From NCBI GenBank assembly GCA_903898725.1, contig CAIUGQ010000593.1:1-9385 (forward strand): a stretch of DNA of 9,385 bases. Direction: 5' to 3'. A program made the translations under genes and the position numbers. Below, piece after piece: positions 1 to 5,977 of the stretch. The notes under the pieces are model-generated. The model saw only the letters and a program-made list of their open reading frames with translations. It was not told the origin of the DNA and searched no databases. The stretch is from an uncultured Burkholderiales bacterium. GTDB taxonomy: Bacteria; Pseudomonadota; Gammaproteobacteria; Burkholderiales; Burkholderiaceae_E. Numbering within the stretch: position 1 is the first letter of the stretch; each line of letters opens with the position of its first letter.

Positions 1-169
1 ATCGACAGGGTACGCATCATCCTCACACCGGGCGCCATCGGCCCGTGGAAGGCGAAGAAACCTCGAGAAGGACGGGCCGGCTGCTGAGCACTGGACATGA
101 CGGATTCCGCAGGATTGGAGCGGTCGGGAGTGATGCAGCTTTGCAGCCTCACCCGCGACCCATCGTCGG

Positions 170-195
170 AAAAGCGGGGACCGCACCCCGCGTTT
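170..195. terminator. GC hairpin flanked by A4 and T3, possible terminator
   Basis: GCGGGG at 174-179 pairs perfectly with CCCCGC at 186-191 across a six-base loop. The stem is preceded by AAAA (170-173) and followed by GTTT (192-195). Read on the minus strand, the stem is followed directly by TTTT, the stronger terminator form. Read on the plus strand, only a GTTT tail follows. It could end a gene that enters the window from the left on the plus strand, or act in both directions. The stem is short (6 bp) and no gene end is securely placed next to it, so the call is tentative. Confidence 0.3.
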
Positions 196-447
196 CGAGT
201 GACGCTCGCACCGCGCGGCCCGACCCCTCGCATCTCGCACCGCGGCGGGGCGCTCACGCGCTGCACGGGCGTCGTCGGCCACCGCGTGCGCAGCGGTCCC
301 GACCGCTCGTCCGTCTTTGCACGGAACGGGTGCGGCATGCCCTGCGGCGGACCGCTTAGGGCAGCGCGTGCGCCGCGCCGGGGCAGGTGTCGGAAACGCG
401 CCACGCCGCCCCGTCGAGACATGCCCGGCGGGCAGATCGGCCTTCCC

Positions 448-477
448 TTGTATTGGCCATTCCCATGCGCGTAGACT
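448..477 (+). promoter_or_regulatory. Candidate aapJ promoter elements (weak)
   Basis: Two overlapping weak possibilities lie 75-105 bases before the aapJ start. One is a sigma-70-like pair: TTGTAT at 448-453 and TAGACT at 472-477, spaced 18 bases, with only 3/6 and 4/6 matches to consensus. The other is a sigma-54-like element at 454-469. It has TGGC, then the invariant GG (455-456) and GC (467-468) separated by exactly 10 bases, but it departs from consensus at several other positions. The first would start transcription near 484, the second near 480. Neither is strong. The sigma-54 reading gains some interest from the two perfect sigma-54 sites elsewhere in the window. Confidence 0.25.
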
Positions 478-551
478 CCGACGCCACGCTGCCCGCACCG
501 ACCGTCCGTCGGCCGCAGGGCAGGACCACGAACCCCACAGTGGAACCCCCG

Positions 552-1580
552 ATGACCAAGACCGCCTGGTTCAAACGACTCGCGATCGCCGCTGCGATCG
601 CAGTGCCCGCGATGGCCCCGCTGAGCGCCTCCGCCGGCCCGACCCTCGACGCCATCAAGTCCAAGGGGATGCTGCGCTGCGGCGTCAACACCGGCCTGCT
701 CGGCTTCTCCGCGCCCGACTCGCAGGGCAAGTGGACCGGCCTTGACGCCGACTTCTGCAAGGCCGTCGCGGCCGTCATCCTCGGCGATCCGAACAAGGTC
801 CAGTTCGTCCCGACCAACGCGCAGAACCGCTTCACCGCGCTGCAGTCCGGCGAAGTCGACATGCTGTCGCGCAACACCACCTGGACCTCGTCGCGCGACG
901 CGACCCTGGGCTCGGTGTTCGCCGGCACGCTGTTCTACGACGGCCAGGGCTTCATGGTGAAGAAGTCGGCGAACATCAAGCGTGCCTCGCAGCTCAACGG
1001 CGCGACGGTCTGCGTCCAGCCGGGCACCACGACCGAGCTGAACCTGAGCGACTACTTCCGCACGAAGAAGATGACCTTCAAGCCGGTCGTCATCGCCGAG
1101 CTGAACCAGATCGAGCAGGCGTTCTTCGCCGGCCGCTGCGACGTCTACACGACGGACATCTCGGGCCTCGCCGCCACGCGCCTGAAGGCCCCGAACAAGG
1201 ACGACTACGTCGTGCTGCCCGACGCGATCTCGAAGGAGCCGCTCGGCCCGATGATCCGCCGCGGCGACTGGGAGTTCTTCACGATCGTGCGCTGGACGCT
1301 GTTCGGCCTGATCGAGGCCGAGGAGTACGGCATCACCGCGGCGAACGCCGACAAGCTCAAGGCCGAGAGCAAGGAGCCGCCGATCCAGCGTCTGGTCGGT
1401 ACCTCGGGTGACGTGGGCAAGGGCCTGGGCCTCGACAACGACTGGCTGCTCCGCGCGGTCAAGTCGGTCGGCAACTACGGCGAGATGTACGTCCGCAACA
1501 TCGGCCCGCTGGGCATCGAGCGCGGCCAGAACGCGCTGTGGAAGGACGACGGCCTGATGTACGCGCCGCCCATTCGGTGA
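552..1580 (+). CDS. aapJ: General L-amino-acid ABC transporter, periplasmic binding protein
   Basis: This 342-residue protein is the solute receptor that captures amino acids in the periplasm and delivers them to the AapQM permease pair. It is a family 3 extracellular solute-binding protein (SBP_bac_3) of the AapJ/BztA type, and its length fits that family (about 340). The ATG at 552 is chosen because it gives a proper Sec signal peptide: a basic N-region (K3, K8, R9), an Ala-rich core, and an ASA|G cleavage site after residue 28. The upstream in-frame ATG at 387 would bury this signal. GTGGAA a few bases upstream is a weak ribosome-binding site. Recognisable AapJ segments are LRCGVNTG (41-48), FTALQSGEVD (94-103), RNTTW (107-111), DGQGFMV (130-136), VCVQPGTTTELN (153-164), CDVYTTD (196-202), ISKEPLGP (226-233), GLDNDW (293-298) and the C-terminal LMYAPPIR. 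Cys43, Cys69, Cys154 and Cys196 could include a disulfide pair. This is the first gene of the operon, separated from aapQ by a structured 161-nt gap. Confidence 0.95.
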   Translation: MTKTAWFKRLAIAAAIAVPAMAPLSASAGPTLDAIKSKGMLRCGVNTGLLGFSAPDSQGKWTGLDADFCKAVAAVILGDPNKVQFVPTNAQNRFTALQSGEVDMLSRNTTWTSSRDATLGSVFAGTLFYDGQGFMVKKSANIKRASQLNGATVCVQPGTTTELNLSDYFRTKKMTFKPVVIAELNQIEQAFFAGRCDVYTTDISGLAATRLKAPNKDDYVVLPDAISKEPLGPMIRRGDWEFFTIVRWTLFGLIEAEEYGITAANADKLKAESKEPPIQRLVGTSGDVGKGLGLDNDWLLRAVKSVGNYGEMYVRNIGPLGIERGQNALWKDDGLMYAPPIR

Positions 1581-1655
1581 GTGGGACCCGCGCAGAGGCC
1601 GACCGCAGGTCGGCCGGTTGCGCGGCAGGCCGGGGCACTGCCCCGGCCGTCCCAC
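1581..1655 (+). ncRNA. Three-way-junction RNA structure directly after the aapJ stop
   Basis: Three stems nest without overlap. P1 pairs 1581-1587 (GTGGGAC) with 1649-1655 (GTCCCAC), 7 perfect pairs that begin at the base after the aapJ stop codon. Inside it, P2 pairs 1588-1594 (CCGCGCA) with 1619-1625 (TGCGCGG), then 1597-1604 with 1608-1615 (GGCCGACC/GGTCGGCC). That makes 15 pairs with one 2x3 internal loop and a GCA loop. P3 pairs 1628-1636 with 1640-1648 (9 pairs, ACT loop). Only two bases (1626-1627) lie unpaired at the junction. No T-tract follows, so it is not a standard intrinsic terminator. Its place between binding-protein and permease genes resembles known cases in ABC operons where stem-loops protect the upstream mRNA or let only part of transcription through. 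I do not recognise it as a named RNA family. A repeated palindromic element (REP-like) is an alternative. Confidence 0.6.
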
Positions 1656-1661
1656 GAACGG

Positions 1662-1739
1662 GCGCCGCATGCTTGCGGCGCACTGGTTCGACCAGGACGT
1701 GAAACCGCCGAGAGGCGGCTGACTTAGGGTAGTCCTCAG
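1662..1739 (+). promoter_or_regulatory. Serial hairpins leading into the aapQ start
   Basis: Downstream of the junction lie three more hairpins. P4 pairs 1662-1669 (GCGCCGCA) with 1674-1681 (TGCGGCGC), loop TGCT. P5 pairs 1683-1687 (CTGGT) with 1691-1695 (ACCAG), loop TCG. P6 pairs 1705-1709 (CCGCC) with 1714-1718 (GGCGG) around GAGA, a GNRA-type tetraloop. A short CTGA/TCAG pairing (1719-1722 with 1736-1739) would place the only purine-rich ribosome-binding-like sequence, AGGG at 1726-1729, in a loop just before the aapQ ATG at 1742. CGAAC (1655-1659) is also complementary to GTTCG (1686-1690), an alternative that encloses P4 and excludes P5. The region could therefore adopt exclusive folds. 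Regulatory function is inferred. Confidence 0.5.
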
Positions 1740-1741
1740 CC

Positions 1742-2884
1742 ATGTTTCGCAGCGAACGCGTCCGCAACATCCTCTACCAGGCCCTGCTCCTCGCAGGCGT
1801 GATCGGCCTCGGCTGGTACCTGGTCTCCAACACGCTCCACAATCTCGAGACCCGGCAGATCCAGGTCGGCTTCGCATTCCTGTCGCGCGAGGCGGGCTTC
1901 GAGATCGCGGAGAAGCACATCGCCTACGAGGCCTCGGACTCGTACCTGCGCGCCTTCCTCGTGGGCCTGGGCAACACGCTCGTCGTGGCGGCGCTCGGCA
2001 TCTTCTTCGCCACGATCATCGGCACCCTCATCGGCATCGCGCGGCTGTCGTCGAACTGGCTGCTCGCCAAGCTCGCCTCGGCCTACGTCGAGGTGATGCG
2101 CAACGTGCCGCTGCTGCTGCAGCTCTTCGTCTGGTACGGCATCTTCACCGAGCTGCTGCCGCCGGTGAAGGAATCCATCGAGGTCGGCGGCTGGCTGTTC
2201 GTGAGCCAGCGCGGCTTCCGCTTCACCTGGCCGGCCGAGCACATCGGCTGGTCGGCCGCCGGCTGGGCGTTCCTCGCGGGCATCGTGATCGCCTGGCTCT
2301 GGCGCGGCCACGCCCGGCGCACGCAGATCGCCACCGGGCGCCAGCTGCCGGTCGGCTGGCCGTCGCTCGCGCTGGTGCTCGGGCTGCCGGTGCTCGCCTG
2401 GGCGGTGTTCGGAGCGCCGACGACCTTCGACGTGCCGGCGCTCTCGGGCTTCGACTACCAGGGCGGCCGCGTGATCTCGCCCGAGTTCACCGCCCTGCTG
2501 CTCGGCCTGTCGACCTACACCGCGGCGTTCATCGCGGAGGTCGTCCGCGCCGGCATCCTGGCGGTCGACCGGGGCCAGGGCGAAGCCGCGATGGCCCTCG
2601 GCCTGACCCCCGGCCAGCGTCTGCGCCTGATCACGCTGCCGCAGGCGCTGCGCGTGATCATCCCGCCGATGACCAGCCAGTACCTGAACCTGGCGAAGAA
2701 CTCCTCGCTCGCGGTCGCGATCGGCTACCCGGACCTGGTCGCGGTGGCGAACACCACGATGAATCAGACCGGGCAGGCCATCGAGGCGATCGCCATCCTG
2801 ATGGCGGTCTACCTGTCGATCAGCCTGTCGATCTCGCTCTTCATGAACTGGTACAACGACCGCGTGCGGCTCGTGGAGCGCTAG
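1742..2884 (+). CDS. aapQ: General L-amino-acid ABC transporter permease 1
   Basis: This 380-residue inner-membrane protein forms, with AapM, the channel through which amino acids released by AapJ enter the cytoplasm. It belongs to the binding-protein-dependent permease family (BPD_transp_1; His/Glu/Gln/Arg polar amino-acid type). Hydrophobic segments lie at about 14-28, 76-100, 120-137, 172-187, 207-223, 250-270 and 345-367. Family landmarks are SYLRAFLVGLGNTL (67-80), YVEVMRNVPLLLQLFVWY (115-132), and the cytoplasmic EAA coupling loop GEAAMALGL (280-288) followed by LPQALRVIIPP (299-309), which contacts the ATPase. The KNSSLAVAIGYPDL segment (319-332) is typical of this subgroup. The insertion between the first conserved block and the EAA domain is also normal for AapQ/BztB. 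The ATG at 1742 is the only start that keeps the full N-terminus. Its ribosome-binding site is poor: AGGG lies 12 bases upstream within a foldable leader. Confidence 0.95.
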   Translation: MFRSERVRNILYQALLLAGVIGLGWYLVSNTLHNLETRQIQVGFAFLSREAGFEIAEKHIAYEASDSYLRAFLVGLGNTLVVAALGIFFATIIGTLIGIARLSSNWLLAKLASAYVEVMRNVPLLLQLFVWYGIFTELLPPVKESIEVGGWLFVSQRGFRFTWPAEHIGWSAAGWAFLAGIVIAWLWRGHARRTQIATGRQLPVGWPSLALVLGLPVLAWAVFGAPTTFDVPALSGFDYQGGRVISPEFTALLLGLSTYTAAFIAEVVRAGILAVDRGQGEAAMALGLTPGQRLRLITLPQALRVIIPPMTSQYLNLAKNSSLAVAIGYPDLVAVANTTMNQTGQAIEAIAILMAVYLSISLSISLFMNWYNDRVRLVER

Positions 2885-2893
2885 GAGACCGCC

Positions 2894-4021
2894 ATGGCGA
2901 ACGGCACCCTGACCACCCTTCCCGATGCCGCCCTGCCCGCGGCCGCCGAGCGTCCGCCCTCGGGCGGGGGCGGCGGCCCGATCGGCTGGGCCCGCGAGAA
3001 TCTCTTCTCCAGCACCTCGAACACCATCGTCACGCTGCTGACGGTGGCGGTGCTCGCCTACATCGTGCCGCCGGCGCTGAACTGGCTGGTCTTCAGCGCG
3101 GTCTGGGGCAAGCAGCCGCTGGCCGCCTGCGACGCGGTGCGCGGCCAGGGTGCCTGCTGGGCGGTCGTCTGGGAGAAGTTCCGCTTCATGATGTTCGGGG
3201 TCTACCCGTTCGACCAGCAGTGGCGGCCGGCCATCGCCATCGTGATCCTGTGCGGGCTGCTCGTGGTCTCGGGCATCAAGCTGTTCTGGCGGCCGAGCCT
3301 CGTCGCGATCTGGGCCGCCGGCATCGCGGCGACCTTCTGGCTGATGGGCGGCGGACTCGGCCTTGCGCCGGTGCGCACCGAGCAGTGGGGCGGGCTGCCG
3401 GTCACGCTGATCCTCGCGATCTTCGGCATCGCGTTCGCGTTCCCGCTGGGCGTGCTGCTGGCGCTCGGTCGTCGCAGCAAGCTGCCGATCATCCGCTCGT
3501 TCTCGGTGATCTACATCGAGGTGGTGCGCGGCGTGCCGCTGATCACCGTGCTGTTCATGGCGAGCGTGATGTTCGCGCTGTTCCTGCCCGAGGGCGTTCG
3601 CATCGACCAGATGCTGCGGGCGCAGGTGGCCATCATCCTGTTCATCGCGGCCTACCTGGCGGAAGCGGTGCGCGGCGGCCTGCAGGCCGTGCCGAAGGGC
3701 CAGTACGAGGCCGCCGAGGCGCTCGGGCTGCCCTACTGGAAGATGATGCTGCTGGTGATCCTGCCGCAGGGCCTGAAGATCTCGATCCCGCCGATCGTCA
3801 ACAGCTTCATCTCGGTGTTCAAGGACACCTCGCTCGTGGTGATCATCGCGATCTACGACTTCGCCTATGCGGTGAAGAAGTCCGTCGAGACCGATTTCGC
3901 CTGGAAGAAGTACTTCATCGAGGCATTCCTGTTCTCGATTCTCATCTACTGGATCTTCTGCTTCGCGATGTCGAAGTACAGCCAGTGGCTCGAGCGCGAC
4001 CTGGCCCGCGGCCACCGCTGA
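2894..4021 (+). CDS. aapM: General L-amino-acid ABC transporter permease 2
   Basis: This is the second membrane subunit of the Aap system (375 residues), partner of AapQ. Residues 1-30 form a soluble, Gly/Pro/Ala-rich N-terminal tail with a GGGGG run at 24-28. Hydrophobic segments follow at about 43-70, 112-126, 136-150, 168-191, 212-232, 244-256 and 341-358. The family blocks are IYIEVVRGVPLITVLFMASV (207-226), the EAA loop YEAAEALGL (271-279), LPQGLKISIPPIVNSFIS (290-307), and FKDTSLVVIIAIYD (309-322). The start is well supported: AGGAG at 2883-2887 overlaps the TAG stop of aapQ and sits 6 bases before the ATG. The two permeases are therefore probably translationally linked, consistent with equal stoichiometry. 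Length and layout match AapM/BztC-type proteins. Confidence 0.95.
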   Translation: MANGTLTTLPDAALPAAAERPPSGGGGGPIGWARENLFSSTSNTIVTLLTVAVLAYIVPPALNWLVFSAVWGKQPLAACDAVRGQGACWAVVWEKFRFMMFGVYPFDQQWRPAIAIVILCGLLVVSGIKLFWRPSLVAIWAAGIAATFWLMGGGLGLAPVRTEQWGGLPVTLILAIFGIAFAFPLGVLLALGRRSKLPIIRSFSVIYIEVVRGVPLITVLFMASVMFALFLPEGVRIDQMLRAQVAIILFIAAYLAEAVRGGLQAVPKGQYEAAEALGLPYWKMMLLVILPQGLKISIPPIVNSFISVFKDTSLVVIIAIYDFAYAVKKSVETDFAWKKYFIEAFLFSILIYWIFCFAMSKYSQWLERDLARGHR

Positions 4022-4046
4022 CCCACCCCGACACGAGGATCGACCG

Positions 4047-4841
4047 ATGAGCGCCGTCGCCCAATCCGCCGCCACCGCCGCCACCCCCGCCGCCGCCGCA
4101 GACGGCAAGCCCGCGATCCGCATCGCCGGCCTGAACAAGTGGTACGGCGAGTTCCATGTGCTGAAGAACATCGACCTGACGGTCGCCCGCGGCGAGAAGA
4201 TCGTCATCTGCGGGCCGTCGGGCTCGGGCAAGTCGACGCTGATCCGCTGCATCAACCGGCTCGAGCAGCACCAGAAGGGCAGCATCGTCGTCAACGGCAT
4301 CGAGCTGACCGACGACATCAAGAACATCGACACCATCCGCTCCGACGTCGGCATGGTGTTCCAGCACTTCAACCTGTTCCCGCACCTGTCCGTGCTCGAC
4401 AACTGCACGCTCGCGCCGATGTGGGTGAAGAAGCAGAGCAAGGCGCAGGCCGAGGCGACCGCGATGAAGTACCTCGAGCGGGTGCGCATCAAGGAGCAGG
4501 CGCCGAAGTACCCGGGGCAGCTCTCGGGCGGTCAGCAGCAGCGCGTCGCGATCGCGCGGGCCCTGTGCATGAACCCGTCGATCATGCTGTTCGACGAGCC
4601 CACCTCCGCGCTCGACCCCGAGATGGTCAAGGAGGTGCTCGACACGATGATCGACCTGGCCCGCGAGGGGATGACGATGCTGTGCGTGACCCACGAGATG
4701 GGCTTCGCGCGGGCGGTCGCCGACCGGGTGATCTTCATGGACCGCGGCGAGATCGTCGAGCAGAACACGCCCGACGCGTTCTTCAGCAACCCGCAGAACG
4801 AGCGCAGCAAGCAGTTCCTGAGCCAGATCCTGGACCGCTGA
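4047..4841 (+). CDS. aapP: General L-amino-acid ABC transporter ATP-binding protein
   Basis: This 264-residue cytoplasmic ATPase powers the AapQM permease. All ABC motifs are intact: Walker A GPSGSGKST (56-64), Q-loop VFQH with Q106, signature LSGGQQQR (159-166), Walker B IMLFDE (179-184), D-loop SALDP (187-191) and switch His216 in CVTHEMGF. The subgroup block NKWYGEFHVLKNIDL (30-44) and the C-terminal QFLSQILDR are typical of AapP/GlnQ-type amino-acid importers. Residues 2-20 are Ala-rich and low-complexity, encoded by GCC repeats, and lie ahead of the conserved domain. The ATG at 4047 has GAGGA at 4035-4039, 7 bases upstream, so this tail appears genuine. The gap after aapM is 25 bases, consistent with one transcript. 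This is the last transporter gene; hairpins follow the stop. Confidence 0.97.
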   Translation: MSAVAQSAATAATPAAAADGKPAIRIAGLNKWYGEFHVLKNIDLTVARGEKIVICGPSGSGKSTLIRCINRLEQHQKGSIVVNGIELTDDIKNIDTIRSDVGMVFQHFNLFPHLSVLDNCTLAPMWVKKQSKAQAEATAMKYLERVRIKEQAPKYPGQLSGGQQQRVAIARALCMNPSIMLFDEPTSALDPEMVKEVLDTMIDLAREGMTMLCVTHEMGFARAVADRVIFMDRGEIVEQNTPDAFFSNPQNERSKQFLSQILDR

Positions 4842-4850
4842 GTCCGCGCG

Positions 4851-4915
4851 CCGGGGCCTGCGCGGCCCGGGCATGACACGGCCGCACCCGATCGGCCCGC
4901 ACGCCGCTGCGGGCC
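4851..4915 (+). terminator. Two GC hairpins after aapP, possible operon end
   Basis: Hairpin one pairs CCGGGGCC (4851-4858, one bulged G) with GGCCCGG (4864-4870) around a five-base loop, starting 10 bases after the aapP stop. Hairpin two pairs GGCCCGCA (4894-4901) with TGCGGGCC (4908-4915), 8 perfect pairs with a six-base loop. Neither is followed by a T-run, so classic intrinsic termination is doubtful. They may weaken read-through or stabilise the aap mRNA end. If the next gene starts at 4930, both lie in its leader. If it starts at 4873, the second is inside its coding region. Confidence 0.35.
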
Positions 4916-4929
4916 CGTCCTCCGACCCC

Positions 4930-5913
4930 ATGACCCCGCACTGCCTGCTGCTGTCCGACGAGATGGACCGTGCGAACGGCGCCGCGATCGACGCCATCGC
5001 CGCCGAGTGCGCGCGGCCGCTGCAGCGACTCGCGCTGTCCGCGGCCGACGCCGACCCGGCGCGGCTCGATGCGGTGACCGGCGCCTGGTACTCGCGCGAC
5101 CTGTTCACCGGCGGCGGACCGACCACGCCGAGCCCCGGCACGCTGCGCTTCTTCGAGCGGATCGACGCCGCGCCGCGGCTGAGCTGGCTGCACGTGATGT
5201 CGGCAGGCACCGACCTGCCGATGTACCGCAACGCGCTCGCGCGCGGCGTGGGCCTGACGACCTCGACCGGCGTGACCGCGCTGCCGATCGCGCAGACCGC
5301 GGTGGCCGCCGTGCTCGCGCATGCCCGGGGCTTTCCGGGCTGGCTCGATGCGCAGCGCCGCGGCGAGTGGGCGCCGCGGTACGGCGCGGCCTCGCCCGCG
5401 GACCTCGGCGGGCAGACGGCGGTGATCGTCGGGCTCGGGCCGATCGGCCTGGAGATCGCGCGGCTGCTGCGGGCGATCGGGCTGCGCACGGTCGGCGTGC
5501 GCCAGCGCGACGAACCCTGCGACGGCGTCGACGCGACGCATGTCTATGCCGACCTGGACGCGCTGCTGCCCGGCTGCGACTGGCTGATCCTGTGCTGTCC
5601 GCTGACGCCGCTCACGCACGGACTCGTCGATGCCGCCCGCCTCGCCCGGCTGCCCGCGCACGCGCGGCTGATCAACGTCGGACGCGGACCGGTGGTGGCG
5701 GAGGCGGCGCTCATCGAGGCCTTGCGCACGGGTCGGCTCGCGGGCGCGTACCTCGACGTGTTCGAGCACGAGCCGCTGCCCGCCGACTCGCCGCTGTGGA
5801 CGCTGCCGGGCGTCTGGCTGTCGCCGCACAACTCGGCGTCCTCGCTGGGCAACGGGGCACGCGACGTCCAGCGCTTCCTGCATTCGCTGCGCGACTGGCT
5901 GCGGACGCCCTGA
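4930..5913 (+). CDS. D-isomer-specific 2-hydroxyacid dehydrogenase family protein
   Basis: This is a 327-residue cytoplasmic NAD(P)-dependent oxidoreductase that should interconvert a 2-oxoacid and a D-2-hydroxyacid, as glyoxylate/hydroxypyruvate reductases do. The true substrate is unknown. The Rossmann motif GLGPIG (168-173) is followed by VGVR with Arg191 where NAD-specific members carry Asp, which suggests NADPH preference. Catalytic residues of the family are visible: Arg252 in NVGRGPVV, Glu281 in DVFEHEPLP and His300 in LSPHNSA. The N-terminal half is the variable substrate domain with HVMSAGTDLPMY (88-99), the usual substrate-loop position. The start is uncertain. An in-frame ATG at 4873 gives 346 residues but adds a Pro/His-rich stretch and directly follows a hairpin. 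The ATG at 4930 gives a normal N-terminal beta strand (CLLLSD). Neither has a clear ribosome-binding site. It is 88 bases after aapP in the same direction, so partial co-transcription is possible. Confidence 0.85.
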   Translation: MTPHCLLLSDEMDRANGAAIDAIAAECARPLQRLALSAADADPARLDAVTGAWYSRDLFTGGGPTTPSPGTLRFFERIDAAPRLSWLHVMSAGTDLPMYRNALARGVGLTTSTGVTALPIAQTAVAAVLAHARGFPGWLDAQRRGEWAPRYGAASPADLGGQTAVIVGLGPIGLEIARLLRAIGLRTVGVRQRDEPCDGVDATHVYADLDALLPGCDWLILCCPLTPLTHGLVDAARLARLPAHARLINVGRGPVVAEAALIEALRTGRLAGAYLDVFEHEPLPADSPLWTLPGVWLSPHNSASSLGNGARDVQRFLHSLRDWLRTP

Positions 5914-5930
5914 GGCACCGGCTCGGGGTC

Positions 5931-5977
5931 GCCGCGATCGCGGCCGCGAACGCCCCGGACGACAGCGCCGAAGCGCT
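5931..5977 (-). terminator. Convergent gene-end hairpin with UUCG loop, plus palindrome
   Basis: Between the convergent dehydrogenase genes, the minus strand reads AGCGC-TTCG-GCGCT (5977 down to 5964). This is a five-pair stem closed by C(UUCG)G, an exceptionally stable tetraloop, beginning at the final A of the acyl-CoA dehydrogenase TGA codon region. A separate perfect 14-base palindrome GCCGCGATCGCGGC lies at 5931-5944. No T-run follows either, so Rho-independent termination is only possible, not shown. Their place in the 63-base convergent gap supports a role at transcript ends. Confidence 0.4.

Larger units (their letters stand above)
1..551. other. Long non-coding region upstream of aapJ
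   Basis: No convincing gene is seen in these 551 bases. The open frames here translate to Arg/Pro/Ala-rich sequence without recognisable domains and overlap one another, as expected from GC-rich non-coding DNA. The left edge is ambiguous. On the minus strand an ATG at 20-18 (or 17-15) is preceded by a GTGAGG ribosome-binding-like sequence, which could be the first codons of a divergent gene leaving the window. On the plus strand, frame 1 reads open from base 1 to a TGA at 85-87, with G/C-ending codons over the first 19 triplets, which could be the 3' end of a gene. Neither can be decided from so few codons. The rest contains a GC hairpin at 174-191 and weak promoter-like elements at about 448-477. 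The bases 491-521 can form an imperfect hairpin (CCGAC/GTCGG core) in the presumed aapJ leader. Confidence 0.55.

Noticed and set aside
387..551. Upstream start of aapJ at 387
   Set aside because: It would place 55 residues ahead of a well-formed Sec signal peptide that begins at 552.
4080..4110. GCC-rich repeat at the start of aapP as a microsatellite or phase-variable tract
   Set aside because: Short, imperfect and in frame; it simply encodes an Ala-rich N-terminal tail, and a good ribosome-binding site lies before the ATG.
1736..4492. 918-codon open frame antisense to aapQ, aapM and aapP
   Set aside because: It is rich in Arg, Asp, Gln and His with no domain, as expected of the antisense frame of GC-rich coding DNA. 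The sense strand holds three clear family members.
3942..5489. 515-codon minus-strand open frame over aapP and the hydroxyacid dehydrogenase
   Set aside because: Low-complexity Gly/Arg/Leu-rich translation with a poly-Gly run from the antisense of the Ala-rich AapP tail; it overlaps two real genes.
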